From Mimachlamys varia (Eukaryota; Mollusca; Bivalvia; Pectinida; Pectinidae): DNA of 64,000 bases. Of the stretch, positions 11,990-26,100 are shown one piece after another; position 1 is the first letter of the stretch, and each line of letters opens with the position of its first letter. Below the pieces are notes generated by a model that was not told where the DNA came from, searched no databases, and saw nothing but the letters and a program-made list of their open reading frames with translations. Location of the stretch: NCBI GenBank assembly GCA_947623455.1, contig OX392534.1, positions 40,739,426 to 40,803,425 on the forward strand, read 5' to 3'. The translations under genes and the position numbers were made by a program.

Positions 11990-14089
11990 GTGAGGGGTGA
12001 CGGCTGCATGACATACTGAATGACGATGATTATACACCGTATAACGTTATTTAGAAGGAGCGCCAATCCCATAACGTATTTACCGAATCTGGTAATTGAT
12101 TGCTATGTGCCAAAATGTTTATCTTTCAAACTCATTTATTGTGTTCATTCGGTAAAATTTACATTTTCACTGCACATATACTAAATTAAGCTAGTGCACC
12201 CAAGGCATGTTATATCCCGATGACATATGTTTGGGACATTGTGACGTCATCATGTTCATGACGTCATAATTGTAGCATCGGAGACAGGACTGTTCTAATG
12301 TCAACTGGTGGTTGTTCTCTCTCTAGATTTACCATGACGTTGAAACATGCTTTTACTAGTACTATATGGATATATCTGCATCAACTGTATGTTGGTTAAC
12401 AAAATGTAAATAGAAGTATTGATTCTCATTGTTTTTACATTCATTGGTGTGTAAGATCATTGGCTTGCCTACATATCCAACATTCAATATGTAGATGCGT
12501 CAATGCATGTTACACACCAATGAATACCAAATATATGACAACCAACACTTAATTGTACTATATCATTTTATTCAAGCTCATATGTGTATATAACGTCATT
12601 ATTATTTATTTCATTTTTAAATCATTTTATACGGCCATAGTGAATTCTCGGGAATAATATATGTAAGGCATCATTTCTGGTATTGAATTCTGCAAGTAAA
12701 TTATTACTTTAAAATCATATATTTATTCGTGAGGTCCAATAAAAACAAACCATCATGATAACTTATACATTTGTAAATGCATGGTAATTATAAAACCTCG
12801 TTTATAGGGAAGTAATTGATGAAACTGCTTGCTTTTTAAACTACATGTATTTTTGGTGAATGGAAAGAACTGTTTGTTATTTGATATTAATTTAGATAAA
12901 TCAAAATGAAGTAGATGTTTTGATAAATGAAGCTGTACACCTTTGGGATACATTATCCAGGAACAGTTCTCGGCGTTTGCTGTTTTAAATCAATTTTACA
13001 TCCAATTTTTGTTGTCATATGTTGAGACTTATTAGCATTTTTTTACTTGCTTTTTATTTGATAACTGCGATATTTAAAAATGGCGACCGTTTTGTTTTGT
13101 TTTCGGATTCAGCAAAGAATGGTTCTGTCAGTTTTGTGATATTTAATATCTTTGTCTAGTTTGTTGTGATAAATTATTTATAATTCAAGAGTGATTTGTA
13201 TATATACAGAATAATCATGTTTATTGTTGATGCATATGTTTAATGTAAATATATGTATTAAATTATTTTGAAGTAAGTGATTATGTTATATATTTCTTAA
13301 GAAAAAAATAAATATTATTCAGCAAACATATTATACTATTTTTCCCCACATGTACAGATGTAGACTTATGGAGATCCCTTGAGGTCGTATAACCTAATCA
13401 AAGTGTCGCAAAATGAGTTTTACTGGCGACGCTGAGCTGAGCCAGCGGAACGGAAAATAACGATAGTATAATCCCGAAATACCTCAGAAAAATGCAGTAG
13501 GGTTGCCTGATATTTTAACTCATATCAGCTAAGACTAATACAGAAACAATGTTTCAACATAATTGTTAGTGCTTTCATGAAATTCTTGGTATCTCTGATG
13601 TGGATCGGTCACGTCAGGAATATTCAAAATGAGGTGGATTTGGTTGACTTTTCAACTTCATAACGTGTTATAGTCAGTTGGGGTCATCGACGTCATTACC
13701 AATTGCCACCCGGGCTTCATATGGTACTTATTACCAAATTATTGAGTTCCCAATCAAATATAGTGTTGCTGTATATGAAATTTATTATATCGATAATGTA
13801 CATATGTAATCTACCAGGGTATAACGTTTCGGTTAGTGTGATAACGTCATATGGACATTAAATCAACGTGACGTTTAAATGACTAACACAGAGATATGTA
13901 AGTGTACAGATGTACCGTCCGTGATGCAGACAAGATATGGAATAACTTATGTTGATAATATAGACTCACTAAGACTAAAGTTAAATCCCGAAGATACAAG
14001 GAACAGACAAGTTTAAAAATTTAAAAGTTTAAACTCCATTAAGTGATGATTAAACAATTGAAGCAGCTATCATTTTGGTCTTTAACTAT
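11990..14089. other. 3' flank of gene 1 and spacer between convergent genes
   Basis: The stretch is AT-rich with no convincing exon. AATAAA polyadenylation signals occur at 12738-12743 and 13307-13312 on the + strand, so the gene 1 3' UTR could be 0.75 or 1.3 kb long. Genes 1 and 2 converge here, with the gene 2 signal at 14090-14095 on the other strand. Short near-palindromes with TGACGTCA-type cores occur near 12240-12270. Confidence 0.55.
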
Positions 14090-14095
14090 TTTATT
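14090..14095 (-). terminator. Polyadenylation signal AATAAA for gene 2
   Basis: The minus strand reads AATAAA about 63 bases after the gene 2 stop codon, a normal position for a short 3' UTR. Confidence 0.65.
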
Positions 14096-14157
14096 TCATA
14101 TATATGCTTATATACATCTCATTAATATCAACATGAAAGTATCAGAGGTCTTGGTGT

Positions 14158-17100
14158 CTAAATCAGGGTTGCCATTCGGAAGTCCTCTACATTTGACGCC
14201 TGCTTGAAGATTCTGTCCGGTATAGATACCCAGCTGTGTCCGCCATTTTTACTGTAAACGTAACCGAGCCCATTGTTACTGACACCATACAAGTTCCCTG
14301 ACGTCATATCCTGTCCAAGAATGGTAGCAACCGTGCTTGGAAGGGCTAAAAATAGAAATCGCGCTTTACTTTGAATACAGGATAGAAACTCGTACTGAAC
14401 AACTTTTCTGTCTGTAGTTGCCAGATGATGTAGGAGACGCATAAACAGAAAGCTGTACGAAAAAAATAAAATGTTAAATTTCCGAACAATCAGTTTTAAC
14501 ATTATGGTACTCTATATTTAGGCATATGATATCAAACTAGCAACTCAATATTGCAGTGGATACAACCATGTTTTTACAGCACCTTCGAGAGATCATACGG
14601 AAAAAATCTTGAACTTCTATTTATTTACCTTGACCAAGACTTGAACTAAAATTCAATACAGAATATTTTCATTTCTACTGAACAGAAACAATTTGAATAG
14701 TGAGGGTCTAATGTACAAGGTGTGCACCATGTTTAATATGAATGTTAGCAAGCAGTTTACATGTATGTAACACACCAATTATTAAATACGATATGTCCTG
14801 CGGAATATAACTGATGCGTTCTTAAACAGTTAAACTTGCAAGAAATATGTTAATACATACATCTTAACTCTTGAAATTGGTCACCGGCATATATACATGG
14901 CATAAACGGTCTCCAATCACTGTAAAAAATATATCATTCAGGCTTTAATTTAGCAAAAACAAATTTGCTGAAGGTTTCGTGTCAATAAGAAATATCATAA
15001 AGATGCAGCACACACTAAACAGGTATATCCATATTAATAATTTTATCAAAATAGCTTCTAACTAATCAACAAAAAGTTATTATATTTGTGCCATCATGTA
15101 ATGATGATGTCATCTAACCTGACTATGACACTATTTCATTGTAAAAGTGTAAACAATTACTCGGTAAAACTGAATAACCAAAAACGGCATCAGGTATTGA
15201 ATTCCTAAAGCAAGATGAGGAAATATCGAATGTCATAACTCAAGTGTCGTTTAAAATATACATGTTCTGCCCAAAATGTTTATGGGGTCCTGGATACCTA
15301 CTTTCGGTTCGCTGTGTTGTTGCACGCCCAAAATCCGTTACCATGTGCTTCAGGCAAGAAGGAGTACTTCAGGAACTCTTCAAACAAATGTAAAAAAAAA
15401 GTTTTATTAAGCTTGTGTACACGACTTTCACTCAGGTCACGCTCCAGTTTTTTCAGCATGAGATTTTGACAGAAACAGATCACTTGACTCGTGGCTGTAT
15501 ATGTCGTTATGGCAATCATTGTATTCTCATTAGTTAATTTTCAAACGTTACAAAAGACAAGATCTATGAACTTCTCGTTGAGTAACCTCTATATCTTACA
15601 CAACAAAAGAAGTTTTTAAAACACACGCAATTAATATGTCAAGTGATAATATATGATATTCAATGTGAATTTAACTGTGAAATAAAACACCAGCATTTGT
15701 ATTGTAGTTAACGACAGAATTATTAGATGCAACAAGTCACTTGGTATAATGTTGCTTTACAGATGCTACATGATAGGAGTTAGTTGGGAAGAATGTGACC
15801 TAGTATAGCGTTACCTGGTAGAATGTGACCTAGTAGAGCATTACCTAGTAGAATGTGACCTAGTAGAATGTTACCTGGTAGAATGTGACCTAGTAGAGCG
15901 TTACTTGGTAGAATGTGACCTACTAGAACATTACCTAGTAGAATGTGACATAGTAGAACGTTAACTGGTAGAATGTTACCTAGTAGAATGTTACCTGGTA
16001 GAATGTGACCTAGTTTAGCGTTACCTGGTAGAATGTCACCAAGTATAGCGTTACCTAGCTAGTAGAATGTTACATAGTTGAACGTTACCTGGTAGAATGT
16101 GATCTAGTATAGCGTTACCTAGTAGAATGTGACCTAGTATAGCGTTACCTGGTAGAATGTGACCTAGTAGAGCATTACCTGGTAGAATGTGACCTAGTAG
16201 AGCGTTACTTGGTAGAATGTGACCTACTGTAGCATTACCTAGTAGAATGTGACATAGAAAAGAGCGTTACCTGGTAGAATGTGACCTAGTATAGCGTTAC
16301 CTGGTAGAATGTGGCCTAGTAGAGCGTTACCTGGTATAATGTGATCTAGTAGAGCGTTACCTGGTAGAATGTGATCTAGTAGAACGTTACCTGGTAGAAC
16401 GTGACCTAATATAACGTTACCTGGTAGAATGTGACCTAGTATAGCGTTACCTGGTGGAATATGACCTAGTATAACGTTACCTTGTAGTACGTGTAGAATG
16501 TGACCTAGTAGAGTGTTACCTGGTAGAATGTGACCTAGTAGAGCGTTACTTGGTAGAATGTGACCTAGCAGAGCGTTACCTGGTAGAATGTTACCTAATA
16601 GAGCGTTATAGTACCTTGCAGCATGTGACATAGTAGAGTATTACCTGGTAGAATGTGACCTTGTAGAGCATTACCTTGTAGAATGTGACCTAGAATAACG
16701 TTACCTGGTAGAATGTGACCTAGTAGAGCGTTACCTGGTAGAATGTGACCTAGAATAACTTTACCTGGTAGAATGTGACCTAGTATAGCATTACTTGGTA
16801 GAATGTGACCTAGTATAGCGTTACCTGGTAGAATGTGACCTAGTAGAGCGTTACCTTGTAGGATGTGACCTTGTAGAGCGTTACCTGGTAGAATGTGACC
16901 TAGTAGAGCGTTACCTTGTAGAACGTGACCTAGTAGAGCGTTACCTTGTAGAATGTGACCTAGTAGAGCGTTACCTGGTAGAATGTGACCTAGTAGAGCG
17001 TTACCTGGTTGGATGTGACCTAGTAGAGTGTTACCTGGTAGAATGTGACCTAGTAGAGCATTACCTTGTAGAATGTGACCTAGAATAACGTGACCTGGTA

Positions 17101-20100
17101 GAATGTGACCTAGTAGAGCGTTACCTGGTAGAATGTGACCTAGAATAACTTTACCTGGTAGAATGTGACCTTGTATAGAGTTACTTGGTAGAATGTGACC
17201 TAGTATAGCGTTACCTGGTATGATGTGACCTAGTAGAGCGTTACCTGGTAGGATGTGACCTTGTAGAGCGTTACCTGGTAGAATGTGACCTAGTAGAGCG
17301 TTAACTTGTAGAACGTGACCTAGTAGAGCGTTACCTTGTAGAACGTGACCTAGTAGAGCGTTACCTGGTAGAATGTGACCTAGTAAAGCGTTACCTGGTA
17401 GAATGTGACCTAGTAGAGCGTTACCTGGTAGGATGTGACCTAGTAGAACGTTACCTGGTAGAATGTGACCTAGTAGAGCGTTAACTTGTAGAACGTGACC
17501 TAGTAGAGCGTTAACTTGTAGAATGTGACCTAGTAGAGCGTTAACTTGTAGAATGTGACCTAGATTAGCGTTATATGATAGAATGTGACCTAGTAGAGCG
17601 TTACCTGGTAGAATGTGACCTAGTAGAGCGTTACCTGGCAGGATGCGACCTAGTAGAACGTTACCTGGTAGAATGTGACCTAGTAGAGCGTTAACTTGTA
17701 GAATGTGACCTAGTAGAGCGTTAACTTGTAGAATGAGACATAGTAGAGCGTTACCTTGTAGAACGTGACCTAGTAGAGCGTTACCTTGTAGAACGTGACC
17801 TAGTAGAGCGTTAACTTGTAGAATGTGACCTAGTAGAGCGTTACCTTGTAGAATGTGATCTAGAATAACGTTACCTGGTAGAATGTGACCTAGTAGAGCG
17901 TTACCTGGTAGAATGTGACCTAGTAGAGCGTTACCTGGTAGAATGTGACCTAGAATAACGTTACCTGGTAGAATGTGACCTAGTAGAGCGTTACCTTGTA
18001 GAATGTGACCTAGAATAACGTTACCTGGTAGAATGTGACCTAGTAGAGTGTTACCTGGTAGAATGTGACCTAGCAGAGCGTTACCTTGTAGAACGTGACC
18101 TAGTAGAGCGTTAACTTGTAGAACGTGACCTAGTAGAGCGTTACCTGGTAGAATGTGGCCTATTAGAGCATTACCTGGTAGAATGTTGAGACACATCCAC
18201 ATTCGCTGACAGTTGACGCACTTGTCGCCGTACCGCGGCTCACAACGACATTTACCTGGACTACAACAAGTACAGTTGTTCCGTGTTGGGTCACCTGGAC
18301 ATGGGCATGTGTGAGAGTCCGGGGATGTCTCATCGTCTGACATAATGGAAGGAACAGGGGAAAATCACATTGAATTATGAATATTGCAACACCTGATTGG
18401 TAATAGATATATCCTCAATCGTGGTATAATGTATACGTTTTCTTGTATGTACTCATACAGCTACATATATGTATAACATAACTTCGAGTTATTTCCCTTC
18501 CATTACCTTTCAGACTATATCTGTAATTATATGTGCCAGAAGTCAAATACATTACATGAGATCATTCACAGTCCGTGATGAAACGAAAGATTTACATAAA
18601 TCTTACAAATAATTTATCAACAATATATACTCAAGCTAAATTACATAGAGTTTTCACTGATTTTGAATGAAAACTGGTATAAGATATTTGTCAGAACATC
18701 AAACATGTGATTGATTTATGAAGAATGTGATTTTATCCCTTAGAAAAGTTGGGATCATAATGTTTACGTAATAATTACACACTAGACAAGGACCAAACAG
18801 GAAAATATTATTTCATTTGTATCAAAGAGGAGACAAATGATGAAGAGAACAATAGAACAATTAAAGTAACTTTAAAACGCATTACTTCATAGAATTAAAC
18901 CACATATATATATAAGTATACAGCGCACCTGGTATTTGAGGTACAGCTAACTCGAGGTAATGCGTAGCCGTGCTCAAGTCCTTACGTCGTCTCCAGCTTC
19001 TGTACACTACGTCATACAGGAGAATCAACTTCCGGTCATCAGTGTAAGTAGCATTGGTCGTGTCCAAGGTCAGGTTTATCATCAGTTTTGTCGAGACGGG
19101 AAAGGAAATCCTCTTCAGCTGCGACAGAAACGAAACCAAAATCATTTGATAGTGACCAGTGCCGTCAGAAGTAGCTGGACAGAGAGAGGCACCTTACTGT
19201 TTTATTGTATATCTATAATATATCAAGAATGTCGTGTTAAGAGACTGAGTAGCTGTGATTGTTATACGCTGTTATATTTACAATTGCATTTTATTACCAC
19301 TATATACCTCTACCGAGTTCAGTTGGCATTTATATGACCATGAATGTCATTGACCGACTGTTGAGGTCATCATTATTTTGACGTCATAATTGTTACGTTG
19401 GAGACCACTGATCGTCCCCGGGCGGTGGCTGTTCTATTTAATGAACAAGAATACACGATAGATGCATTATATTTGAGCTAAATGCTGAGAACTAAAAGAT
19501 AATTGGATTTTTTAAGAGATGAACATATTCTAAAAAATGTAAATATAAGTATTGAACTGTTTTTAGTTGACATTCATAGGCAGTATGAATTCCAATTTGA
19601 CGCCCTTCATTTAATTTTCCTTTGTCTGCGTGGCATTTTAAAATGCCTACGAAAGCCAACTGAAAGCAATTCAATGCTAAAATGACCGTTTTAAAATTGA
19701 AGATCTTCTTAATTTCATTCACCAAATAAGGTAGCAAAGTTTTCGTTTTTCCTATTTATGATACGATAATATATACATGTATTACCATCTATATTGATTT
19801 ACATATGTTGAGTATTCAGTGCTATATATATAGAGGATATCTAACAGTGTCTTCAGTAATACCAAATATCAAAATATTAGCCACACGAGTGAAATATGTT
19901 TAGTATCACTGAAGATACTGTTAGATATTCTGTTTATTACATTTGTATATGAAAATCTACAGTGGCAGCTTCTGATTTTTCCAAACGTCGTTTGTAAGCA
20001 GCGTTCTGATTGGTCGAATCAGAAAAAGTGATAGTTTTCACTAGTGAAAAATATCATATTTCTCATTAGTGAAAAAATATCACTTTTAAAGAATGATTTT

Positions 20101-23100
20101 TTTTCGATATTTCACTGGTAAAAATGTAATAAATACCTATTTCTTGTTTGACTACGATGGTACAGAATATAGCGTAATGAAACCATTACATACATTTTAC
20201 TGATAGCATAAAGATTTTCTAAGGTGCGTCAATTGATTTTATCAACCATGTTTATTTTATATGCACTATAACATGATTCGGCCAGAGGACAGAACTCAAA
20301 ACTTTCTTCACAGTAGCAAATACTCATGTAAAGACCAAACGTGAAGCAGTGTTAAGACTCGTCATTTTACATGTATTAACAAAGTGGGTCGCCCTTTTGA
20401 CTGATTCCCGGCTAAACTTAAAAATTCATTAGAAGCATTATCACATATAATCAGAAAAAAAAATTAGCCATCATTTCAGATGACACTTTCACGAAATCTT
20501 GCAGTATAAAGAGCTACAGCGAACACTCACTGGCGTTTTATCAATAATTTTTTCAACCTACATCAAACTGCATTCTGCCATCCTCTCCAGCTATGCTGTA
20601 CGGTCTTATGCCATCGTAAATCTTCTTAACACTCTTCTCAAAACTCATGACATGACCGGGATAATACACAAAGGCACTGACATCATAGGCGGATGCCAGG
20701 GAGGAGTCGTTATGGGCCAGAGAAAGTCGCATTCGGTAGTGGACCCTATGTAGTAACAGTCATTTGAATCAACATGGATAGTTAAGTCTATAATTGCCCT
20801 TAAATTGATATATACAGGATCACTTTGGGGCAAGATTGCGGGATTTTTACCCATATCTTCCCTGAAAATCTAATTGAAAATTCAAAATTGTATTACTTTA
20901 TATAGACAAATCTCATAGATATTTTGCTGATCTCATAAACTTCCTCAAATTCTCCCATATGATTTAAGAGTCAGAATTATCACTATTAATAATATATATA
21001 TATGACATAATATATTACCCTGATAATACTATAATTGCCCTGCAAGATTTATCTGGATGCGTCTTGTTTTCTTCTTGGCGTTACATTTCATTTTTTACGG
21101 CATTGAAATATTTTTACTAATTTTGTTTTTCATAAAACTTTATAAACTTCTTAATTTTCGAAACATCAGATCAGAATTCTTTAAATATCTAATCCGATGT
21201 TACGTACGTTTCGTTGTTATTTCTATGTCATTAAGATATTCTTATTATTCTTTTTTTTTTACTATTAATAAACTTCTAAAAAAAGGAAACATTACATTTC
21301 TTTAAACATTTTCCCCGATGCGACGTAATCTTTTTACTCACTTTCTGTTTTCCACGTAACGTTGGAAGTCGTACAGGTTTATATCCAGCTTTGGAATGAG
21401 GTCGGCCGCGGTTATATTCCCATTGTCGATGGTCACGTGTGATCGACCCATCCAAATGGCGTCTTCGTTCATTTTAACTCCAACACAAATCTTCAGCACA
21501 TCACCATCTTTATAACCTAGAATAAACATTTTAACTCCCACACAAATCTTTAACACATCACCATCTTTATAACCTAGAATACACATTTTAACTCCCACAC
21601 AAATCTTCAACACATCACCATCTTTATAACCTAGAATACACATTTTAACTCCCACACAAATCTTTAACACATCACCATCTTTATAACCTAGAATACACAT
21701 TTTAACTCCCACACAAATCTTCAACACATCACCATCTTTATAACCTAGAATACACATTTTAACTCCCACACAAATCTTCAACACATCACCATCTTTATAA
21801 CCTAGAATACACATTTTAACTCCCACACAAATCTTTAACACATCACCATCTTTATAACCTAGAATACACATTTTAACTCCCACACAAATCTTCAACACAT
21901 CACCATCTTTATAACCTAGAATACACATTTTAACTCCCACACAAATCTTCAACACATCACCATCTTTATAACCTAGAATACACATTTTAACTCCCACACA
22001 AATCTTCAACACATCACCATCTTTATAACCTAGAATACACATTTTAACTCCCACACAAATCTTCAAAACATCACCATCTTTATAACCTAGAATACACATT
22101 TTAACTCCCACACAAATCTTCAACACATCACCATCTTTATAACCTAGAATACACATTTTAACTCCCACACAAATCTTCAACACATCACCATCTTTATAAC
22201 CTAGAATACACATTTTAACTCCCACACAAATCTTCAACACATCACCATTTTTATAACCTAGAATACACATTTTAACTCCCACACAAATCTTCAACACATC
22301 ACCATCTTTATAACCTAGAATATACATTAATTATTGATATGACCAATTATTATACACATCGATTTACATCATTTATGACGGTTGTTTTTGTGACCTCAGA
22401 GTTATTTACATTGAAAAACAAATTCATTTTTATCATGAAATGATAAAAGAAATATTTACACTTTTGTTCGATAAGTACAAAATGAGTTACATTCAGCAAG
22501 TGACGGATAAAGGAAAGAGAGGTTCCCAGTCCTTGACAAATGTCTATAAAACTAGTTTTGCTCACTATTAGATATTCTGTCGCCTCTACCAGTGTCAGGG
22601 AGAGAATCGTACACGATAAGACACATTGCTTATGGTACATTGTAATACATTCAACAAGGAGCAATAAGGTGCATAACCACTGGTTGTATAAAACATGATA
22701 TTGGGAAATGAAACAAAATGAGAATATACATAATTATGTTTAAAAGAAAATTATTCATTATACAAATGAAGGATTATCGCTTAATCGAAAGATGAAACTA
22801 ACACACACACGCGCCTTCTATGACTTGTAGGTGATGCTAGAGGCCAAAATATTTGAGTCGAGAACTTCAAATCATCGTAGATTTACCCACCAATGAAGTC
22901 TAACAGCTGTGCGTCCGCGTTGATGACGATGGTTACGTTGGAGGGTGTGTAGATATCGGGGAGGGAAAGTGTTGCCATGTCGACCTCGGACGATTGGGTA
23001 CGGGACTGCGTGGTGTGGGGGATATCAATCAACCCCTCCTTGACGGCCAGACCAACCACTTCCTTGATCCTCACCTTCTTTACATTCATCAAAGCTTCGT

Positions 23101-26100
23101 TATCTGAACAATACAATTAAGGTTACATTGGTTAAAAAGGGATATATATACATTATTCCTGTGACACATTTAACCGGTTAATAAGTTGTAAACCAACTTC
23201 TGGTCGTATTCTCTTGTACCTTTTTCATGGCTCTCATCGACAATATTTTCTTTGCATTTATTTTGCCCCTATTTCAATTGATTTTCATTTCGGATTAAGG
23301 TTTTGTTGACGCTACGCTTGTCTCTGATCCTTTTAACACAGTATCAAGACAAAAATATAATCAGGAGATAGAGACAATAGGAAAACTACTAGAAACCAAT
23401 GAAACAAAACGACAGTTAAATCAATTCCTCTCGAAAGAAGAACAAAATTTAGAGGATACCGAAGCGTCAACAAAACCATAATTTGATCTCAAAATCGAAT
23501 AAACTAGAAGCAAAATATGAACAAAGACTTTTATTGAGACTACTGAAAAAGGAAAAATTATAAGACCAGGCGCATCGGAGGAGTAAGCGTCTTCTTCTTA
23601 AAAGTGAGTGATGAATTAACACGAAAACATTATTAACATACATGAGATCTGTTGATAACACATGCCTCAGCCATGCTTTTATTAGTACCTATACAAATGT
23701 CAGTTATATCAAATCTGTTTTTACTTGTAAACCAATCACCTCATGTTTGATACCAGTTTGGACAATACGTACTTTTTTCACTGTACGGTAGGTATACTTT
23801 TGAATATGTATCGGCCAGTGTTCCTGGAGGTATCTCAAGTTCAAACTGGACAGTGGTTACCTCTCCCATCTGTAACTGGTAGGGGTCTGCGCGTTTTATG
23901 TCAAATATTGGTAATGGAGTGACCATAACCGTCGAATAAAAAAAAATGGCGGACATCACATCGCCAGACAGCAGACGTGGCATGACAGACAAGAAACTCT
24001 GGCCAGACCCTACCCGCGCTGTTCTCTCTGAAAACAAGAGGACGTATACATATGCTTAAACATACATAATGTAAGGAACATGGATTGCTTATCAAATAAT
24101 CAAAACAAATTTGATGTTGATTTAATTAAACACGTATTATATAACTCGTTTGAGATTCGTTTTTAAGAGTGTGTTTCATATAGAAACAGGTATGATGTGT
24201 AATAATTTTCACAAAATCGAGTTCAGAAATAAACTTAAGAAAATACAATAATAAAAAGCCAGATATTCCAAGGCCATTGATAAAGATACTGTAGATTGTG
24301 GACGCCATGTGGCTGATCTTAAATAAAAAAGGGCGTAAAAAAATCTGAGAATTTCTGCTTGAATGCTATTACTAAAAGATCAATGTGTCTCGAGTTTTAT
24401 TCCTAATTAATTCAGCCTGAATATAGATTATTCGGTAATTATGTATTTGTCAATATGCTGATGTCATCCTTATGCTAATCACACCCATAGAGAGAGACCT
24501 AATACACGATGTGTAATGTATTCCATCACAACATTGATAACTTGGTACAGCAGGAAAGGATAACTTATTGTGACTTATCTATAAAAAAAATCAGAGAATA
24601 CCAAAGCATCAACTAAACCATAATCCGACTTCAAAATCAATTCAACTAGAGGCAAATTAGGGACAAAGGAAAGATTTACCTGGAGACTCTTGTAAAAGCA
24701 CAAGAGAATAAGACCAGGTGTTCCGGAAGATTAAGCGTCTTCTGCTTCTATTTTAGTCTCATTATCACGTCGTATTCACTATATTCAGTTAATTCCTGCT
24801 TTATTCGCGAAATTTTTCAGCGTTTTAATCTTGAAATTAAACGCTTCCCAAACGTTGATAATTTTTAATATTATTTTTGATTAATGTCACTAATTCGAGC
24901 ATTTACTTTTTAAATTTAGGTTGAAATGGCTGTAAAATATGTTATTCATCATTCAAAAAAGATAATGTCAGTTCAGCTAAAATGAGATCTGAATTTAATT
25001 TGTCTGTGCACGGAAAATATGTCAAAATGTTGGCTTTAACAATTCCTTTGGAATTGATGAAGCGCACTTGCCTCCTTTATTCATAGGTAATGCTAACACT
25101 TAAAATATTACTAATAATTGTTAAAGCAATGCATTTTATTTTCAAAATGAATTTGTCGCGGGTAATAATCCTATCACTGCATAAAACATAAAACATGTTG
25201 AAATAAACATATTGTTCCAATCACAACTTTAATGTGCAAATACACATAATTTGTGTCAATTAGGATAGGTAGAATGGCACATATATATATATAGCTTCGT
25301 AATTCATAAGTTTCTTTTATAATACGTACTGGTGACGAGCATTCTATAGAAACCCGATATAGACTTTACTGGTAGCCCATTGATGTCAAGTAGCACAATC
25401 AGCTGTGTGTTGTCAGCCTCAAAGTCCACAGAGGTGGTCTAAAAATAAATGAGAGAATACCGAAGCGTTAACAAAATCATAATCCAAGAATAAGACCAGG
25501 TGTTCCGGAAGAGTAAGCGTCTTCTTCTTCATCGACTACACCCGCCATGTAAATCTTTGTTACATCCAAGTAAACATCAAGTTCTCAAAATGAGAACCGA
25601 TTATCATTGTCAATCACAACAAGTAAACACACCAATGAACATAATGAAAAACGTCCATCTTCATATCACTTAAAGATACATAATATTTCAAATGAGTAAA
25701 TATTTGAAATAGGTAAATACAATAAAGAGGTAAAGAAACAAGAACATGGGGATATCATATACTGTAAAAGTGAAATTGCTAGCGACGTGCAAATGTTCCC
25801 TGTTTCAGTAACATTTGCCTATATTTGTACGGGAACATATTTAACACTTCTGAAACATTATGATATCCAATGGTTATATCGGCATACATTACGACTGACA
25901 ACGTCAAATTTCCACAACGCGAACAGTTTCAAGGATGTCTAAGCTTATTACACATAATCATGTTAGTATTGCTACTATCCATGGGAGTAAACATATGTTT
26001 AAAACAATGTTGAAACAATGTTAGCTTAAAAAAAGGAGGATATATCTCAAATATGGGTATAGAGAGCTTTTACTTCACATTTTCAGATTTCGAACCAACC

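Noticed and set aside
16239..18174. Single long protein of over 500 residues from the 30-bp array
   Set aside because: The real exon 10 ends at a good donor at 18175 and the next exon joins in phase. The array is mainly intron; its open frame follows from the unit sequence. Kept only as possible alternative splicing.
15790..18183. CRISPR array
   Set aside because: Units are contiguous with no unique spacers, in an intron of a eukaryotic gene. It is a minisatellite.
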